Made by a program: the position numbers and the translations under genes. The notes under the pieces were generated by a model, which saw only the letters and a list, made by a program, of their open reading frames with translations, did no database searches and was not told the DNA's origin. From Symsagittifera roscoffensis (Eukaryota; Xenacoelomorpha; Acoela; Convolutidae): a DNA stretch of 64,000 nt. The stretch is taken from assembly GCF_963678635.1 (NCBI RefSeq), contig NC_087063.1:25242701-25306700 (forward strand), given 5' to 3'. This document shows positions 1-11,017 of this stretch, in pieces (positions within the stretch are counted from its first letter, which is position 1; each line of letters starts with the position of its first letter).

Positions 1-207
1 CAATTCTCCAAAACGATGCAACAGAAAATGACATTCTCAAAAACAATGACTGTGACAAAAGATGACCGCAAATTGCATACACCCCGAAGCAGAGCAATTT
101 ATAACCAGCATCAAAAGCGAAGGAATTATGCTACTTAACAGGACGATATTTCCCATGGGATGCTTTCCAAGGTCTCATAGACCCAAGAACAACTACCCTT
201 AAATAAA

Positions 208-785
208 TTGTTTTATTTGCCTTATGAATGCAACGATATTGAGGCAAAATTAATTTTTCTATTACTGGAAGACATAATTTATAGCCCTGTAATCCAATAC
301 GAACCCTGTATCGTGACTGAACCGGGTCAGTATATTTATACAGGTAGAGCTATTTTAGAAGTCAAAATGCGAAACAAAGAACTAGAGAAAAAGCTGACGA
401 ACTGGTGTTTTAAATCGAGAATGGATGACTTTAAAATGTGGGAAGGCGTAGAAATCTCGTTTCACATGCCTTCACTACATGAATGTCAAAAATTCAAGAT
501 TTTTGGACGCCAAGAAAAAGGTCAGCACGATGATTGGTGCAACATAGGAAAACCAACCAACCAATAATCAGTCTCCACAAAACCCAAGCTGCAATAAAGC
601 CAGCGACGAGAAAAACGATGACAAAACAACAAGCGATAAGTCTTGTAAAGGCAGCGAAAATGTCAAAGGAAAGAATATCGAAATACCACGTTCTAAAGAT
701 TTGGTTAATGAATCTAAAACAAACAGTGCAGCAACTCCAAGTGAAGAAAAACAAAAGGATTAGGATCTCAACAACCAGGGAGTAG
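208..785 (+). pseudogene. LINE ORF1-like protein, C-terminal half, copy 1
   Basis: Two overlapping frames (208-567, then 534-785) together encode the same protein as 9365-10005 in copy 3. The first frame begins near YECNDIEAK and contains a repeated-copy hallmark, FKMWEGVEISFHMPS. The second is a polar Lys/Ser/Asn-rich tail ending in SEEKQKD-type sequence in the other copies. ORF1 proteins of LINEs are RNA-binding partners of the RT protein; the role here is inferred from position upstream of the RT. The frame change near 540-560 makes it a pseudogene. I do not recognise a named domain in it. Confidence 0.6.
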
Positions 786-1039
786 ATTTTCATTCTTACT
801 CAGCGAAAGAAAAACTGACAATTTCAACATCGAAAATTCTAAACGGAGATGTTCCCCTGACGGAGGAATGCTTACAAAAAGAGAGCGTGAAATTTCACCA
901 ACCTCTTGGTCAGTTTAAACACGGAACATGAGGCCTAAAAAGAAATCTAAATATACCGGAGAAGACTTGGCTGGAGAGAAGTGTTAGCAAATTTTAGATA
1001 CGTAAAAAAAAGTCCACAAAAAAGGTCCGAATCCGAGTT

Positions 1040-2480
1040 TAGTTAAGATTATCATTTGTGCTGGAAAAACTTCAAAAGATCTCAAAAGAAAAAGATTTTT
1101 CAAATTTTCGAAAAGTTCAGAAAACTCTCATTTTTACTTTCGAGAGTGTGTCCAAAATTTGTAGTCAATGGACCTCAAAGAACAACATTAACTCAATAAA
1201 GCAAATTGAAGTGGATCAAACTTTATCATAGGGATAATGATATTCTCAATCAGCTTCGAAAGTATTTTTAAATTCTTTTTTTTTTTCGAATAATTTTACA
1301 ACAAACTCCGAACAACTACTAATGACGTTTTTATCAAACAATAAATTAGAAAATAATGTGACTGTGGCTAAAATTTTTTTACCGAAGATGCAATTCACTT
1401 AACTATAAACAAACTGAATTTGAAAAGCTCGCCTGGACCAGACGGTCTTTCATCTCGGCTATACAAGGATTTCACGGATGAATTTTATTCAATTTTAGCT
1501 AAAGTATCCAATCACTTTAATCAAGGCGGAAAACAACCAAACAGTTTTTGTTCAGCAATAATCAAACTGCTCCCGCAATCTGAAAATGCCAAAGCAGTAC
1601 AAAATGTTAGCCAAATTAGTCTCATGAATACCGACGCGAAAATTTTTGGTCATGTTATTTGAACAAGAATTAAGTAAGCCTTTGCAAAGTGGTATAAAAC
1701 CATCAGCACGGGTATTTGCCGGAAAGGCAAATGCACACAGCAATAAGAAAGTTGCAAAAAGCTACTACTCCAGAACGATTGGCTAACCGAGTTTCATGTG
1801 CAGTAAAACTAGACTTTTCTAAAGCATTTGACAGATTTCACAGATCATTTCCCATCAAACTTTTTAAAGAGTTAAATTTTCATGACTTTTCCGTTAGAGC
1901 TATTGAAATTTTGTATTTAGACTCGAAAGCAGTAATTGAGACAAATCGTTTTTTTTATCAGCCAGGTTCAAAATTCATTAGGGAGACAAGGTTGCCCTGT
2001 TTCTGCATTTTCATTCATGATTTTTATCGAGTCCTTACTTCAAGCAATTGAATCTACAGAAGCAATTGAATGTTTTGAGTTATTGTGCCCCAAACTAGTT
2101 TCAAATGCAGACGATATAACTTGCCTTATCAAAATCCGTTGTATTGGCAGGTAGTTTCGCTTAACCAAAAATATTTGCAGACAAACTCAAATGATGATTG
2201 ACATTTGTAAAAGTCAAGGACAGTAAAATAAAACAGTCAAGGGAACAAAATACTTGGTGTTTTGTTTTAGACTCACCAAAAAACTGAAAAAAAATAAACT
2301 AATGTTAAGTTCTCAAATACAAAATTATTGTTGGTTAATTTCACTTAGTAAATCTTTGAAGGCCAAGTCATTAACACTGTCAGTTTATCTTCTCTCTAAA
2401 TTATTTCATCTGGCTCGTCATACTACAGTTAACTTGGATACCTTTTAGTAACTGCCAAGTTTCATTGAATGTAGACTTTA
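1040..2480 (+). pseudogene. LINE reverse transcriptase, N-terminal and palm region, copy 1
   Basis: Broken RT of the L1/Tx1 type. The linker upstream of the fingers starts near 1040 and matches 6190-6310 of copy 2. Block SSPGPDGLSSRLY lies near 1429-1465, the ISLMNTDAKIFGHVI block near 1615-1660, motif A LDFSKAFDRF near 1810-1845, motif B-like RETRLPCF near 1980, and the catalytic box SNADDITC near 2100-2125. The Tyr of YADD is Asn here. At least three frame changes and several stops separate these blocks. It is interrupted at about 2486 by unrelated minus-strand sequence. Confidence 0.85.
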
Positions 2481-2485
2481 AAAAA

Positions 2486-3025
2486 TCAAGCAGACTCGAT
2501 ATAAGGAAAGAAGTTTTGTATCATGTGGACTGAGTCGTGTATTGTAATCCGACTGTACTCAACCACGCCGAGCTGTCCCTCCAGTTTCATCCGGGCCATG
2601 TTCGTCCGCGAGGGTTTGTAGTCACCGAGCCCTCCAGATCCACACTGACTGATGACCTCCATTTCAAGCTTGGTATCCGCCAACGTCCGTGCATTTTTCT
2701 TCGATCTCGTGGCTGTTGAGGTCAAGCCTGTCGAAAGCATAGGAGGTATTAAGTTTTTTTTCTATCCCCCGGCCAACGCTGCACCATCTCCCTGTCCACT
2801 CTCTTTTGGGCGAGCTACTTTTGCCAACGAGGCCACTACTGCGTTCGCCTTCGACTTCACTACTTACTGATTCACTATTTTGGTTTCTGTTCTCCCCTTC
2901 AATCTCTTCAGCCCTTTCTTGGCTCGCCTGACGGCTAACTTTCTCATAACCTTATTTTCATCACTATTGTCCTCCGACACTGACTCGGTCAGAACGTTTG
3001 ACTCTGTGGAAGATAGGAAAAGTAA
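2486..3025 (-). pseudogene. Fragment of P2 N-terminal domain embedded in LINE copy 1
   Basis: Reading the minus strand, an open frame (2740-2486) contains TKLEMEVISQCGSGGLGDYK, followed by GQLGVVEYSRITIHDSV. This aligns with the N-terminal part of P2 at 63.7-63.5 kb (ATLEMEIFSQCGESTMKDFK, then GQL, then YNRLTLTETVSID). The DNA is richer in G+C than the flanking LINE and replaces the LINE sequence that copy 2 has at about 7700-7930. The LINE resumes at 3026. It is a short orphan fragment moved into the LINE, not an expressed gene. Function of the parent protein is unknown. Confidence 0.65.
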
Positions 3026-3563
3026 TAATTACAAAACTGTAATAAGACAAAATTGTGAGATGTTTATTATTTCTGCTTACAAAACTGTAATTTTCAGCGA
3101 GCTGCAATTTCCGGCTTGTCTTTTGATGCAAATCGTTATCTCTGTTCAGAAGAAGATTTGATTAAATTTACAGGCAAAGTTTGGAAAAACTTAATGCTTG
3201 ATGTGTGGGAAAAAAACTTTCTTTATAACTTTGTGTACGCTGTTTTAAAGACCGCGAAAAGCGATGATTTTGTTTTTTGAATATGCGCCCGATTATTTCA
3301 TTTGTAATTTAGAAAGCGAAACATTCGAACACCTAATTTTCATTTGTCCCTCGCAGCAACCTTCAACAAATATATTACAGATTAGCAATTGGCGCGACAT
3401 TTTTGTTTCAACAAACCTTGCAAAGCTTAGGTATGTTGTTGCGGTTATTCGTGGTGCATACGCAAATTCATCGACGTCATGTAAAATCAATTTGCAAACT
3501 TTTGTGTCATGGGAAGTATGGAAAAAAGAAAACACAAAATACAATAAGCTTCTTCTGATTTAA
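3026..3563 (+). pseudogene. LINE RT C-terminal segment, copy 1
   Basis: Continuation of the copy 1 RT protein after the foreign insert. The last open piece (3264-3563) reads through CNLESETFEHLIFICPSQQP, a Cys-x-...-His-...-Cys arrangement typical of the C-terminal segment of L1/Tx1-type RT proteins, then WRDIFVST and FVSWEVWKKENTK. The same order occurs at 8159-8430 and 13.5-13.8 kb. The frames break several times between 3026 and 3264. Confidence 0.75.
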
Positions 3564-4010
3564 ACTACCAAGAAAAGAGGATATTCGGAACCCGGTAAAA
3601 AAATGTTAGCTGAAAAAAAAACTGCTAAGATATAAAAAAGTAGACATTTCAAGCGTACCAGGATACCCTTTTCCTATCTTCAAGTTGTTAGTTCTATCCA
3701 CGGAGCTATTCGGAGGGTTACTCAAAAATCTTTCTAACAAGCGAGCACGTTATGCTAGCACGCTCTTAACACAAAATTTTTTATCGCTCTAACTCTAAAA
3801 ACTCAAAAATTCGATCCTCAAGACATATTGACAAAATTTAGAAAATATCAAAATTTTGATCGAAAAAACTTTGTTTTCGCCAACTTCTAGTCAGTCTTTT
3901 TTCGCGCGGTTTCTTTACTTAGGGAGATTGAACTACGTAGTAGTTCACTGTACAGAAGCCTTTTACCTTTCAGAAATGCTCAAATATCAAACTTTTGGGG
4001 GTTGACAGTT
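3563..4010 (+). repeat. LINE 3' tail plus shared flank, first copy
   Basis: Almost the same sequence follows LINE copy 4 at about 13,800-14,235, including the stretch around CGGAGGGTTACTCAAAAATC and CTACGTAGTAG. The match runs beyond the end of the coding part and stops near 4005 / 14,225. It contains decayed versions of the GGATAC..GTATCC hairpins that are clear after copy 2. A match this long outside the element body suggests copies 1 and 4 were multiplied by DNA duplication. Confidence 0.75.
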
Positions 4011-4904
4011 TGGTCGAAAACCAGTATTTTATGAAAAAATTGGGGTGTTTCTCGGGTCTAAATAAAAGATAAGTAATTTATAGTAAGAATAATAATCTAT
4101 TAGTAGTCGTTTATCAAAATTACTATGCCCTCCTTTGCACCAAAATACCCGAACTAAGACCCTTAACTCGGAAATTCGCAATCGATGGAGGGTGCAATCG
4201 GATCGCGCCAATTGTGCCCCCCACCACTGAAGTTTTAATGAATTAGTACCCGAACGATGCTAAAATTGTGACAAAGATACCCAACAGTCATTGTGGATGT
4301 TGTCCCTGATGCCCCTTATGAGTCTGGAACACGTCGGTTAGCTTGCCATTCTACCTTCCGGTCACCGGCAAAATCACGATTAACGTGCTTAAATACTCAA
4401 ACAACACTCAAAGGAGGGTACCCAACCCACCACCAAAACACTCAATCTTTCGATCAGAAATGATATAAATTAATCTGAAACAACAACAAATAGGAAGTTC
4501 AGATCGCATCTTGTCCGGAAATTTTATACAAGCTGTCACTTTATGTTTTTTTGTTGTTTTTGGTTGGTCTTTTTTGGATTTTTTACTGTTTTTTGTTCTA
4601 TTTTGTTTTCAAATAAGTTTGTTTTTTGGCTTTTTCTTGGTTATACTATTTTGGTTTGGTTTTACGCTTTCTCTCGGTCCCGGGACCTTGGGATGAGCGG
4701 GCTCATGACTTCCCACCTAACCTTCTGGCCCCCGGAAGTTTTGGTCTTAACTAAGTTAAAAAAGCTAATAGTAGTAGGTGGAGGGTCGGCACCTTCCCCT
4801 AGTACAACAAAGATCATTAAGGCCTCTAAATCGGGCATACTCCCTGAGCGGAGGGTTCGTCGCGGAAACGTTTGCTGATCATAATGGTCTTATGCCTTTG
4901 ACAG
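4011..4904. other. Unassigned AT-rich spacer
   Basis: No supported gene. It contains a T-rich stretch (about 4540-4670), whose translations are low complexity, several scattered TACCC words, and a perfect 12-base palindrome GGTCCCGGGACC at 4676-4687. It may be the upstream part of the leader-like repeat that follows, but I see no second copy in the window. Confidence 0.4.
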
Positions 4905-5850
4905 GCCCACCCAGGAGCGCCATAAAAAAGTCTATGTAACATTCGCCCAAATACTACACAGTGACGGAGCGTAGAAAAAACAGCTATAGACGCCTGGCCG
5001 GCGTCAGTTACCTACAGTTTACTCGTTTTTCACCGTCTTGACCTAGCCAGTTGATTTTCTGGTCTGTTTTGGGCTAAGCAAAAAGTTACTTTTTTCAGGC
5101 CATCAGTCAAACGACTTTTAATCAGCTTCCGTTTACATTCGAATACAATCACATAGCTGGGTCTCGGAGCCCCAGACTACGTAACTGCTATTAAAAACAC
5201 GGCTCGAGTATACTATTTTACAATGTTTTTGATGACAGTTCTATATTAAATCCATTGGAGATGGATTGACCCTTTCCTTTTCTAGCTACTCATTTTCTAA
5301 AATAACAAATGATACCGGTGTTAATTCAAAAGATTATGACATCACAGTAGCTAAAAATTTAGTTTATTACAGTCCTTCACCATATGATGTCTCTGGGGGG
5401 CCCATTCTCCGATTCCGTGCTTTTTCTGTAATAACGTCGTTATTACCTCCAATTCGTGGCACGAGAGGTTACTGCTCCTTCCTTCTTCCCCACTGAAGCC
5501 TCTTTTCACTCTCTTGTCTCCAGCTGTTTGTTTTATTGTGCGCGATCATCACTATAAAAAGCTTCGCGTTTTCTTCTATATTTCCGACCTCTGTCTCTCA
5601 CTACATCGGTTGTTGTTGTGTTTTTTGTCACTTTTTAGCCAAAAATGGCCATTTCTTGTATTTCCCAGGAATAGACTGTGTGCAATCGAATTTTCGAAGA
5701 TCAAAAAATCCAGAATATTCTAGCCTCCTTTTCAACAATACATGATTGCTACGTCCTCTAATGTTTTTTTTGTGCTGCGACGGAAGGTTCCGCTGTGCCA
5801 ATCCGGGGGAATGGCACAAATATCATATCTGATCATTTGCTATTACACGT
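4905..5850 (+). repeat. Leader-like repeat, copy A (paired with 59.0-59.85 kb)
   Basis: This segment aligns in order with 59,030-59,850, with clear but diverged matches: an ACATTCGCCC start, TTTTCACCGTCT, CTGGGTCT..CCCCAGAC, a GAGATGGAT / AAGATGGAT word near 5256 / 59,362, and AAAATGGCC near 5640 / 59,732. The order of conserved words with unrelated spacers resembles a LINE 5' leader with the start of an ORF1. It lies directly before LINE copy 2 here, which supports that reading, but no protein domain is recognisable. Confidence 0.5.
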
Positions 5851-6121
5851 TTTTCTTAAGCCATCTAACTTGTATGAGCGCGGCCCTAGTTACTTGAAAT
5901 TAAACGATGCATTTTGAAAAAACAATGCGAGCCTAATTCGTGAAGATCTCGTGAAGATCTATTCACGATAATTTTTTAAAAAACAACGCCAGCTTAATTC
6001 GTGAAGATCTAAAAAACCTTTTTGAAATTGAATCAACGAAAACTTTAAGCATAGTTTTCGTGACCTTCTGAATTTAGTTCAAGAGAACATAAAGCGTGTA
6101 GATCAGAAAGAACATAATATA

Positions 6122-8521
6122 TTGAAATATCACGAAAATATTCTCAGAGATTGCATTCACAGCGGAAAAGTTCCGAACCCGAGTTTGGTTGAAAATTATC
6201 ATTTGGTGCTGGAATATCTTCAAAAAGTTTCCAAGGAAAAGGATTTTTCAGATTTTCGAAAAACTCAGAAAACTCTCAGCTATACTTTTGAGGGTGTGCC
6301 CAAATTTGTAGTCAATGGACCTCAAAGAACAAAATTAACTCAATCAAGCGAATTCAAGTGGATCAGAATGTTTATCATACGGATGAGGATATTCTCAATC
6401 AATTTCGGAAATGTTTTTCAAATATTTTTTCAAATAGTTCTACAACAGACTCCGATCAACTACTAAAGACGTTTTTATCAAAAAATAAACTCGAAACCAA
6501 TGAGAATGATGGCTATAATTACTTTACAGAAGATGAAATTCACTTGGCCATAAACACATTGAAATTGAAGAGCTCGCCTGGACCAGACCGCCTTACATCT
6601 CGGCTGTATAAGACTTTCACGGATGAGTTTTGTTCATTTTTAGCTAAAATTTTCAATCATTTTGTTCAAGGTGGAAAACTTCCAAACCGTTTTAAACTAG
6701 CAATAATCAAACTGCTCCCGAATTCTGAAAATGCCAAAGCAGTACAAGACTTTTGCCCCATCAGTCTTATGAATACTGACACGAAAATTTTTGCCCATGT
6801 AATCTGTAATAGAATTTAAAAAGACCTTTGCAAAGTTGTAAAAAACCAACAGCACGCGTATTTGCCTGGAAGACAAATGCACACAGCAATAAGAAAGCTG
6901 AAAAAAACCGATTACTCCAGAACAATTGACTAACCGAGGTTCATGTGCTCTAAAATTAGACTTTTCTAAAGCATTTGACAGAGTTGACAAATCACTTCTC
7001 ATCAAAATTTTGAGAGGGTTAAACCTTGATGAGTTTTCAGTTAGAGCTATTGAAACTTTGTATTTAGACCCAAAAGCAGTAATTGAGATAAATGGTTTTT
7101 TATCAGCCAGCTTCAAAATTCATCGCGGTGTGAGACAAAGTTGCCCTCTTTCCGCATTTTTATTCATAGTTTTTATCGAACCCCTTCTTCAAGCAATTGA
7201 ATCTACAGAAGCAATTGAAGCTTTTGGGTATTTGTACCCCAAACTAGTTTCATATGCAGACGACATAACTTGCCTTATCAAAACCCGATTAATTGACAGG
7301 TTTTTTCGCTTAATCGATACATTTTGCAAACAAACTCAGATGATGAATAACATAAGTAAAAATGAAGTGCTTTCCATACCTGATTTATTACTCTATAAAC
7401 TAATCAGGGAAACAAAAATACTTGGTTTCTTGTTTTACACTTCCCAAAAAGTTGAAAAATTTAAACTAATGTTGAACTATTGTTGAGTTCTCAAATTCAA
7501 AAACATCGAGGGTTCATTCCACTAATTAAATCTTTGAGGGCCAAGTGATTAACATTGCCAGTTTATGTTTTCCCTAAGTTTTTTCAATTGGCTCGTCATA
7601 CTAAAGTTAACTTGGATACTGTTAGTAAATGCCAAGAAATATTAAATGCAGAACTGAAAAAATCAAGCAGTCTCGACATAAGGAAAGAGTTTTTATATCA
7701 CCCCATCTTAGATGGTGGGGTAGGCTTACCATGCCTACAACTCAAACTTTTCAGTCTGAAAATTATCGATTTTTTTGCTTCCGATATGTCAGATCAAAAT
7801 ATTTTATTACCAACAAAATTTATTTTACCGAAAGAAATCAAAAATTTGTTGAGAATTACTAACATCTCTAATAAAATAAGTTCGAGTGATATTGCAATAA
7901 TTTCAAATGTTACCAATAGCCGTTTAATTATAACAATAAGACAAAATCGTGAGATGTTTATTATTTCTGCTTACAAAACTGTAATTTTCAGCGAGCTGCA
8001 ATTTCCGGCTTGTCTTTTGATGCAAACCGTTACCTCTGTTAAGAAGAAGAATTGATTAAATTTACAGGCAAAGTTTGGAAAAATTCAATGCTCGATGTCT
8101 GGGAAAAAAACTTTCTTTATAACTTTGCGTACGCTGTTTTTAAAGATCGAGAAAAGCGGTGGTTTTATTTCTTGAGAATGCCCCCGAAAGTTTCTATTAT
8201 AATTTAGAATGCAAAAACTTCGATTATCTAATGTTCAGTTGTCCCTCGCTACAACCTTTAAAAAACATATTACAGATCAATAATTGGCGTGACGTTTTTG
8301 TATCAACCAACATTGCAAGGCTTAAGTATGTTGTTGCGGTTATTCGTGGTGCATATTCGAAATCATCGACGTCATGGAAAATCAACTTGCAAACATTTGT
8401 GTCATGGGAAGTATGGAAGATGAGAAATACAAATTGCTCTTCTGATAAAACTACCAACGATATGTTAGACTTCAGTAACATACCAGGATACCCGCTATCC
8501 GGGAAAAGTAATGTCAATTGA
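6122..8521 (+). pseudogene. LINE reverse transcriptase, copy 2
   Basis: RT that would prime reverse transcription of the LINE RNA at a nicked target. Visible blocks in order: linker 6122-6466; DEIHLAINTLKLKSSPGPD near 6530-6590; CPISLMNTDTKIFAHVI near 6754-6804; motif A KLDFSKAFDRVD near 6953-6988; motif B GVRQSCPLSAFLF near 7127-7165; catalytic YADD at 7253-7264; thumb to about 8055; and a C-terminal Cys/His segment ECKNFDYLMFSCPS near 8205-8255. Block order and the ISLMN/GVRQSCPL wording fit the L1/Tx1 clade. Five frame pieces and a few stops show it is dead. No endonuclease precedes it. Confidence 0.9.
8486..8500. repeat. Inverted repeat 1 in LINE 3' tail
   Basis: GGATACCCGCTATCC: arms GGATA and TATCC around a short loop. 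It is the first of three similar hairpins downstream of the copy 2 RT. Confidence 0.6.
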
Positions 8522-8560
8522 ACAAAAACTGCTAAGAAGTAGAAGGTAGATATATCAAGC

Positions 8561-8586
8561 GTACCAGGATACTCTGTATCCGGTAC
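8561..8586. repeat. Inverted repeat 2 in LINE 3' tail (strongest hairpin)
   Basis: Outer arms GTACC and GGTAC, inner arms GGATAC and GTATCC, loop TCT and one unpaired A. This would form an 11-pair stem with one bulge in RNA or DNA. The 3' tail of a LINE RNA is where its own RT binds, so a conserved hairpin here could be the recognition element; that role is inferred. Confidence 0.65.
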
Positions 8587-8643
8587 TAAAAACTGTATTT
8601 TAAGCACAAGTCACAGAAAGAAAAAAAAACAGTTTGCCGATCA

Positions 8644-8658
8644 GGACACTCAGTATCC
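8644..8658. repeat. Inverted repeat 3 in LINE 3' tail
   Basis: GGACACTCAGTATCC, a slightly decayed member of the same hairpin series. Confidence 0.5.
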
Positions 8659-8722
8659 GTTTGAACAAAAAATGTACAGAAACAGTTCAAAAACTATCTA
8701 GACGAGCTCTTAACAATTTAGA

Positions 8723-8952
8723 AGGGTTTCTTGTGTCAACCATTAGGTTAATAACTCGATCATTTGTTTTCGATAGATATGATGTTAGTTGATGTACAAA
8801 TTGATGTACAAATATGGAACTCTCAACTAAAAAAAAATAATTTACAATTAAAAAAAAAACATATAAAAACAAAAAGGTCGGTCTATATTTTTGTTCAATA
8901 ATATCCAGGTGAAGGCTTTTCTTGCCCCGCCCCCCTGGAGTAAAAGTAAACC
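8723..8952. other. Spacer between LINE copies 2 and 3
   Basis: AT-rich and gene-free. It is presumably the untranslated leader of LINE copy 3, whose first plausible start codon is at 8953. Confidence 0.4.
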
Positions 8953-10005
8953 ATGACTCAACAACAACTGACGGAATCTCAGCTACCAATTAATCACGAA
9001 GTGCTGATTGAAACGGAGACAAAATTCAGAAATGCGTTAACAGCAAACAAATCCAAATAATCAAAATCATCCCCCCATTCTCGAAAAAAAAATGTCAAGC
9101 CAGCCAAAAATCTGGCGCAGGCATATCGAATTTGTGTTTCCGATATACTGAAACAATTCCCCAAAAGGATGCAACAGAAAATGACATTCTCAAAAACAAT
9201 GACTGTGACAAAAGATGACCGCAAATTGCATACACCCCGAAGCAGAGCAACTTATAACCAGCATCAAAAGGAATCATGCTACTTAACAGGGCGATATTTC
9301 CTATGGGATGCTTTCCAAGGTCTCATAGACCCAAGAACAGTTACCCTACACTAGCCAAAAACAATTGTCGAATTTTCCTTATGAATGCAACGATTTTGAG
9401 GCAAAATTAATTTTCCTATTACTGGAAGATATAATTCATAGCCCTGTAATCCAACATGAGCCCTGTATCGTAACTGAACCGTGTCAGTATGTTTACACAG
9501 GAAGAGAAGTTTTAGAAGTTAAAATGCGAAACAAAGAACAAGAGAAAAAGCTGACGGACTGGTGTTATAAATCGAGAATGGATGGCTTTAAAATGTGGGA
9601 AGGTGTAAAAATCTTGTTTCAAATGCCTTCACTACATGAAAATGGTGTTATATATCGAGAATTGATGGCTTCAAAATGTGGGAAGGTGTAGAAATCTCGT
9701 TTCACATGCCTTCACTACATGAATGTCAAAAATTCAAGATTTCTGGACGCCAAGAAAAAGGTCATCAAAAGGATGATTGGTGCAACATAGGAAACCAACA
9801 AACCAATAATCAGTCCCCACAAAAACCAAGCTCCAATAAAGCCAGCGACGAGAAAAACGATGACGAAACAGCAAGCGATAAGTCTTGTAAAGGCAGCGAA
9901 AATGTCAAAGGAAAGAATGTCGAAAAACCACCATCTAAAGATTTGGTTAACGAATCTAAAACAAACAGGGCAGCAACTCCAAGTGAAGAAAAACAAAAGG
10001 ATTAG
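8953..10005 (+). pseudogene. LINE ORF1-like protein, copy 3 (most complete)
   Basis: The ATG at 8953 opens MTQQQLTESQLPINHEVLIE, with the related protein at 14,882 starting comparably (MNDFEIQILIEHEVLV). A frame change near 9058 leads to a KIIPPF segment also present in that relative. Further pieces are 9365-9691 (YECNDFEAK to the first WEGV block) and 9676-10005, a second WEGV block then a tail rich in Lys, Asn, Ser, Asp and Glu ending SEEKQKD. A polar, charged, repetitive tail fits an RNA-binding ORF1 protein; no zinc knuckle or RRM is clearly visible. Stops and frame changes make it a pseudogene. Confidence 0.6.
9581..9746 (+). repeat. 83-bp internal tandem duplication in ORF1
   Basis: GATGGCTTTAAAATGTGGGA at 9581 recurs with one change at 9664, followed by the same ATGCCTTCACTACATGAA word. 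Copies 1 and 4 have a single unit, so the duplication is private to copy 3. Confidence 0.8.
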
Positions 10006-10259
10006 GATCTCAACAATCAGGCAGTAGATTTTAATTCTTACTCTGCCAAAGAAAAACTAACAATTTAGACATCGAAAAATTTAAACGGAGATGTTTTTCT
10101 GACGGAAGAATGCTTACAAAAAGAGAGTGTGAAGTTTCACCAACCTCTTGGTCACTTTAAAAACGGAACATGGGGCCTAAAATGAAATCTAAATATACCG
10201 GAGAAGACTTGGCTGAAGAGAATTGTTAACAAGTTTTAAGTACCTAGTAAAAAATCCGC

Positions 10260-11007
10260 AAAAAAGGTCCGAACCGAGTTTACTTGAGATTATCATTTGG
10301 TGCTGGAAAATCTTCAAAAGAAAATGATTTTTCAGATTGCCGAAAAGTTCAGAAAACTCTCAATTTTACTTCTGAGGGTGTGTCCAAAATTTGTAGTCAA
10401 TGGATCTCAAAGAACATAGTTAACTCAATAAAGCAAACTCAAGTGGATCAAACGTTTATCATAGGGATAATGATATTCTCAATCAGTTTCGAAAGTATTT
10501 TTAAGTTATTTTTTCGAATAATTTTACAATAGACTCCGAACAACTACTAATGACGTTTTTAGCAAGGACTAAATTAGAAAATAATGTGAATGATGGCTAA
10601 AATCACTTTACCGAAGATGCAATTCACTTAACTATAAACAAACTGAATTTAAAAAGCTCGCCTGGAGCAGACGGTCTTTCATCTCGGCTATACGAGACTT
10701 TCACGAATGAGTTTTGTTCAATTTTAGCTAAAGTATTCAATCTCTTTAATCAAGGCGGAAAAAACCAAACAGTTTTTGCTTAGCAATAATGAAACTGCTC
10801 CCGCAATCTGAAAATGCCATAGCAGTACAAGATTTTTGTCAAATTAGTCTCATGATTACCGACGCGAAAATTTTTGCTCATGTAATTTGCACAAGAATTA
10901 AGTAAGGCCTTTGCAAAGTGGTATAAAACCATCAGCACGGGTATTTTCCGGGAAGGCAAATGCACACAGCAATAAGAAAGTTGCAAAAAGCTATTACTTC
11001 AGAACGA
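10260..11007 (+). pseudogene. LINE RT, N-terminal part, copy 3
   Basis: Linker and fingers of the same RT: a KSSPGADGLSSRLY-type block near 10,651-10,695 (Pro changed to Ala in GPDG), then the ISLM block near 10,840. The reading frame is broken by single-base changes around 10,765 and 10,600. The RT stops at the fusion point near 11,007 before motif A. Confidence 0.75.
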
Positions 11008-11017
11008 CGTTAAAATG

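Larger units (their letters stand above)
1..3735 (+). mobile_element. L1/Tx1-like LINE, copy 1 (decayed, 5' end outside window)
   Basis: Non-LTR retrotransposon copy in order: leader, C-terminal ORF1, spacer, reverse transcriptase, C-terminal cysteine segment and 3' tail. Bases 1-200 match about 9157-9355 of copy 3, so the true 5' end lies to the left. RT blocks of the L1/Tx1 type are visible (SSPGPDG, LDFSKAFD, an ADD box), each in a separate short frame. ORF1 is followed within about 270 bases by the RT linker, so no endonuclease domain fits. A foreign minus-strand fragment sits at about 2486-3025. The copy cannot be functional: its catalytic box reads NADD instead of YADD and stops are frequent. 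Confidence 0.85.
5900..8722 (+). mobile_element. L1/Tx1-like LINE, copy 2 (best-preserved RT)
   Basis: This copy has no recognisable ORF1 but has the most complete RT, in frames 6122-6466, 6358-6819, 6926-7486, 7555-8055 and 8159-8521. Its 5' part holds three near-direct repeats of a TTCGTGAAGATCT word between 5937 and 6011. Its 3' tail (8460-8720) carries three imperfect inverted repeats. It is diverged from copies 1, 3 and 4 and keeps the YADD box they have lost, so it represents an older or separate lineage of the same family. Confidence 0.85.
8953..11007 (+). mobile_element. L1/Tx1-like LINE, copy 3 (3'-truncated by fusion to copy 4)
   Basis: Contains the fullest ORF1 (from 8953), the spacer and the front of the RT. 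It ends abruptly at about 11,007 inside the segment equivalent to 1776-1780 of copy 1 and joins directly to the middle of ORF1 of copy 4. The join is a head-to-tail fusion of two copies of the same family, as expected from unequal exchange. An 83-bp internal duplication lies in ORF1. Confidence 0.8.

Noticed and set aside
4676-4687. Perfect palindrome GGTCCCGGGACC
   Set aside because: A single 12-base palindrome with no repeat or context to give it meaning.
4543-4878. Hydrophobic Phe-rich frame resembling membrane segments
   Set aside because: Product of a T-rich tract; no second copy or conserved feature.
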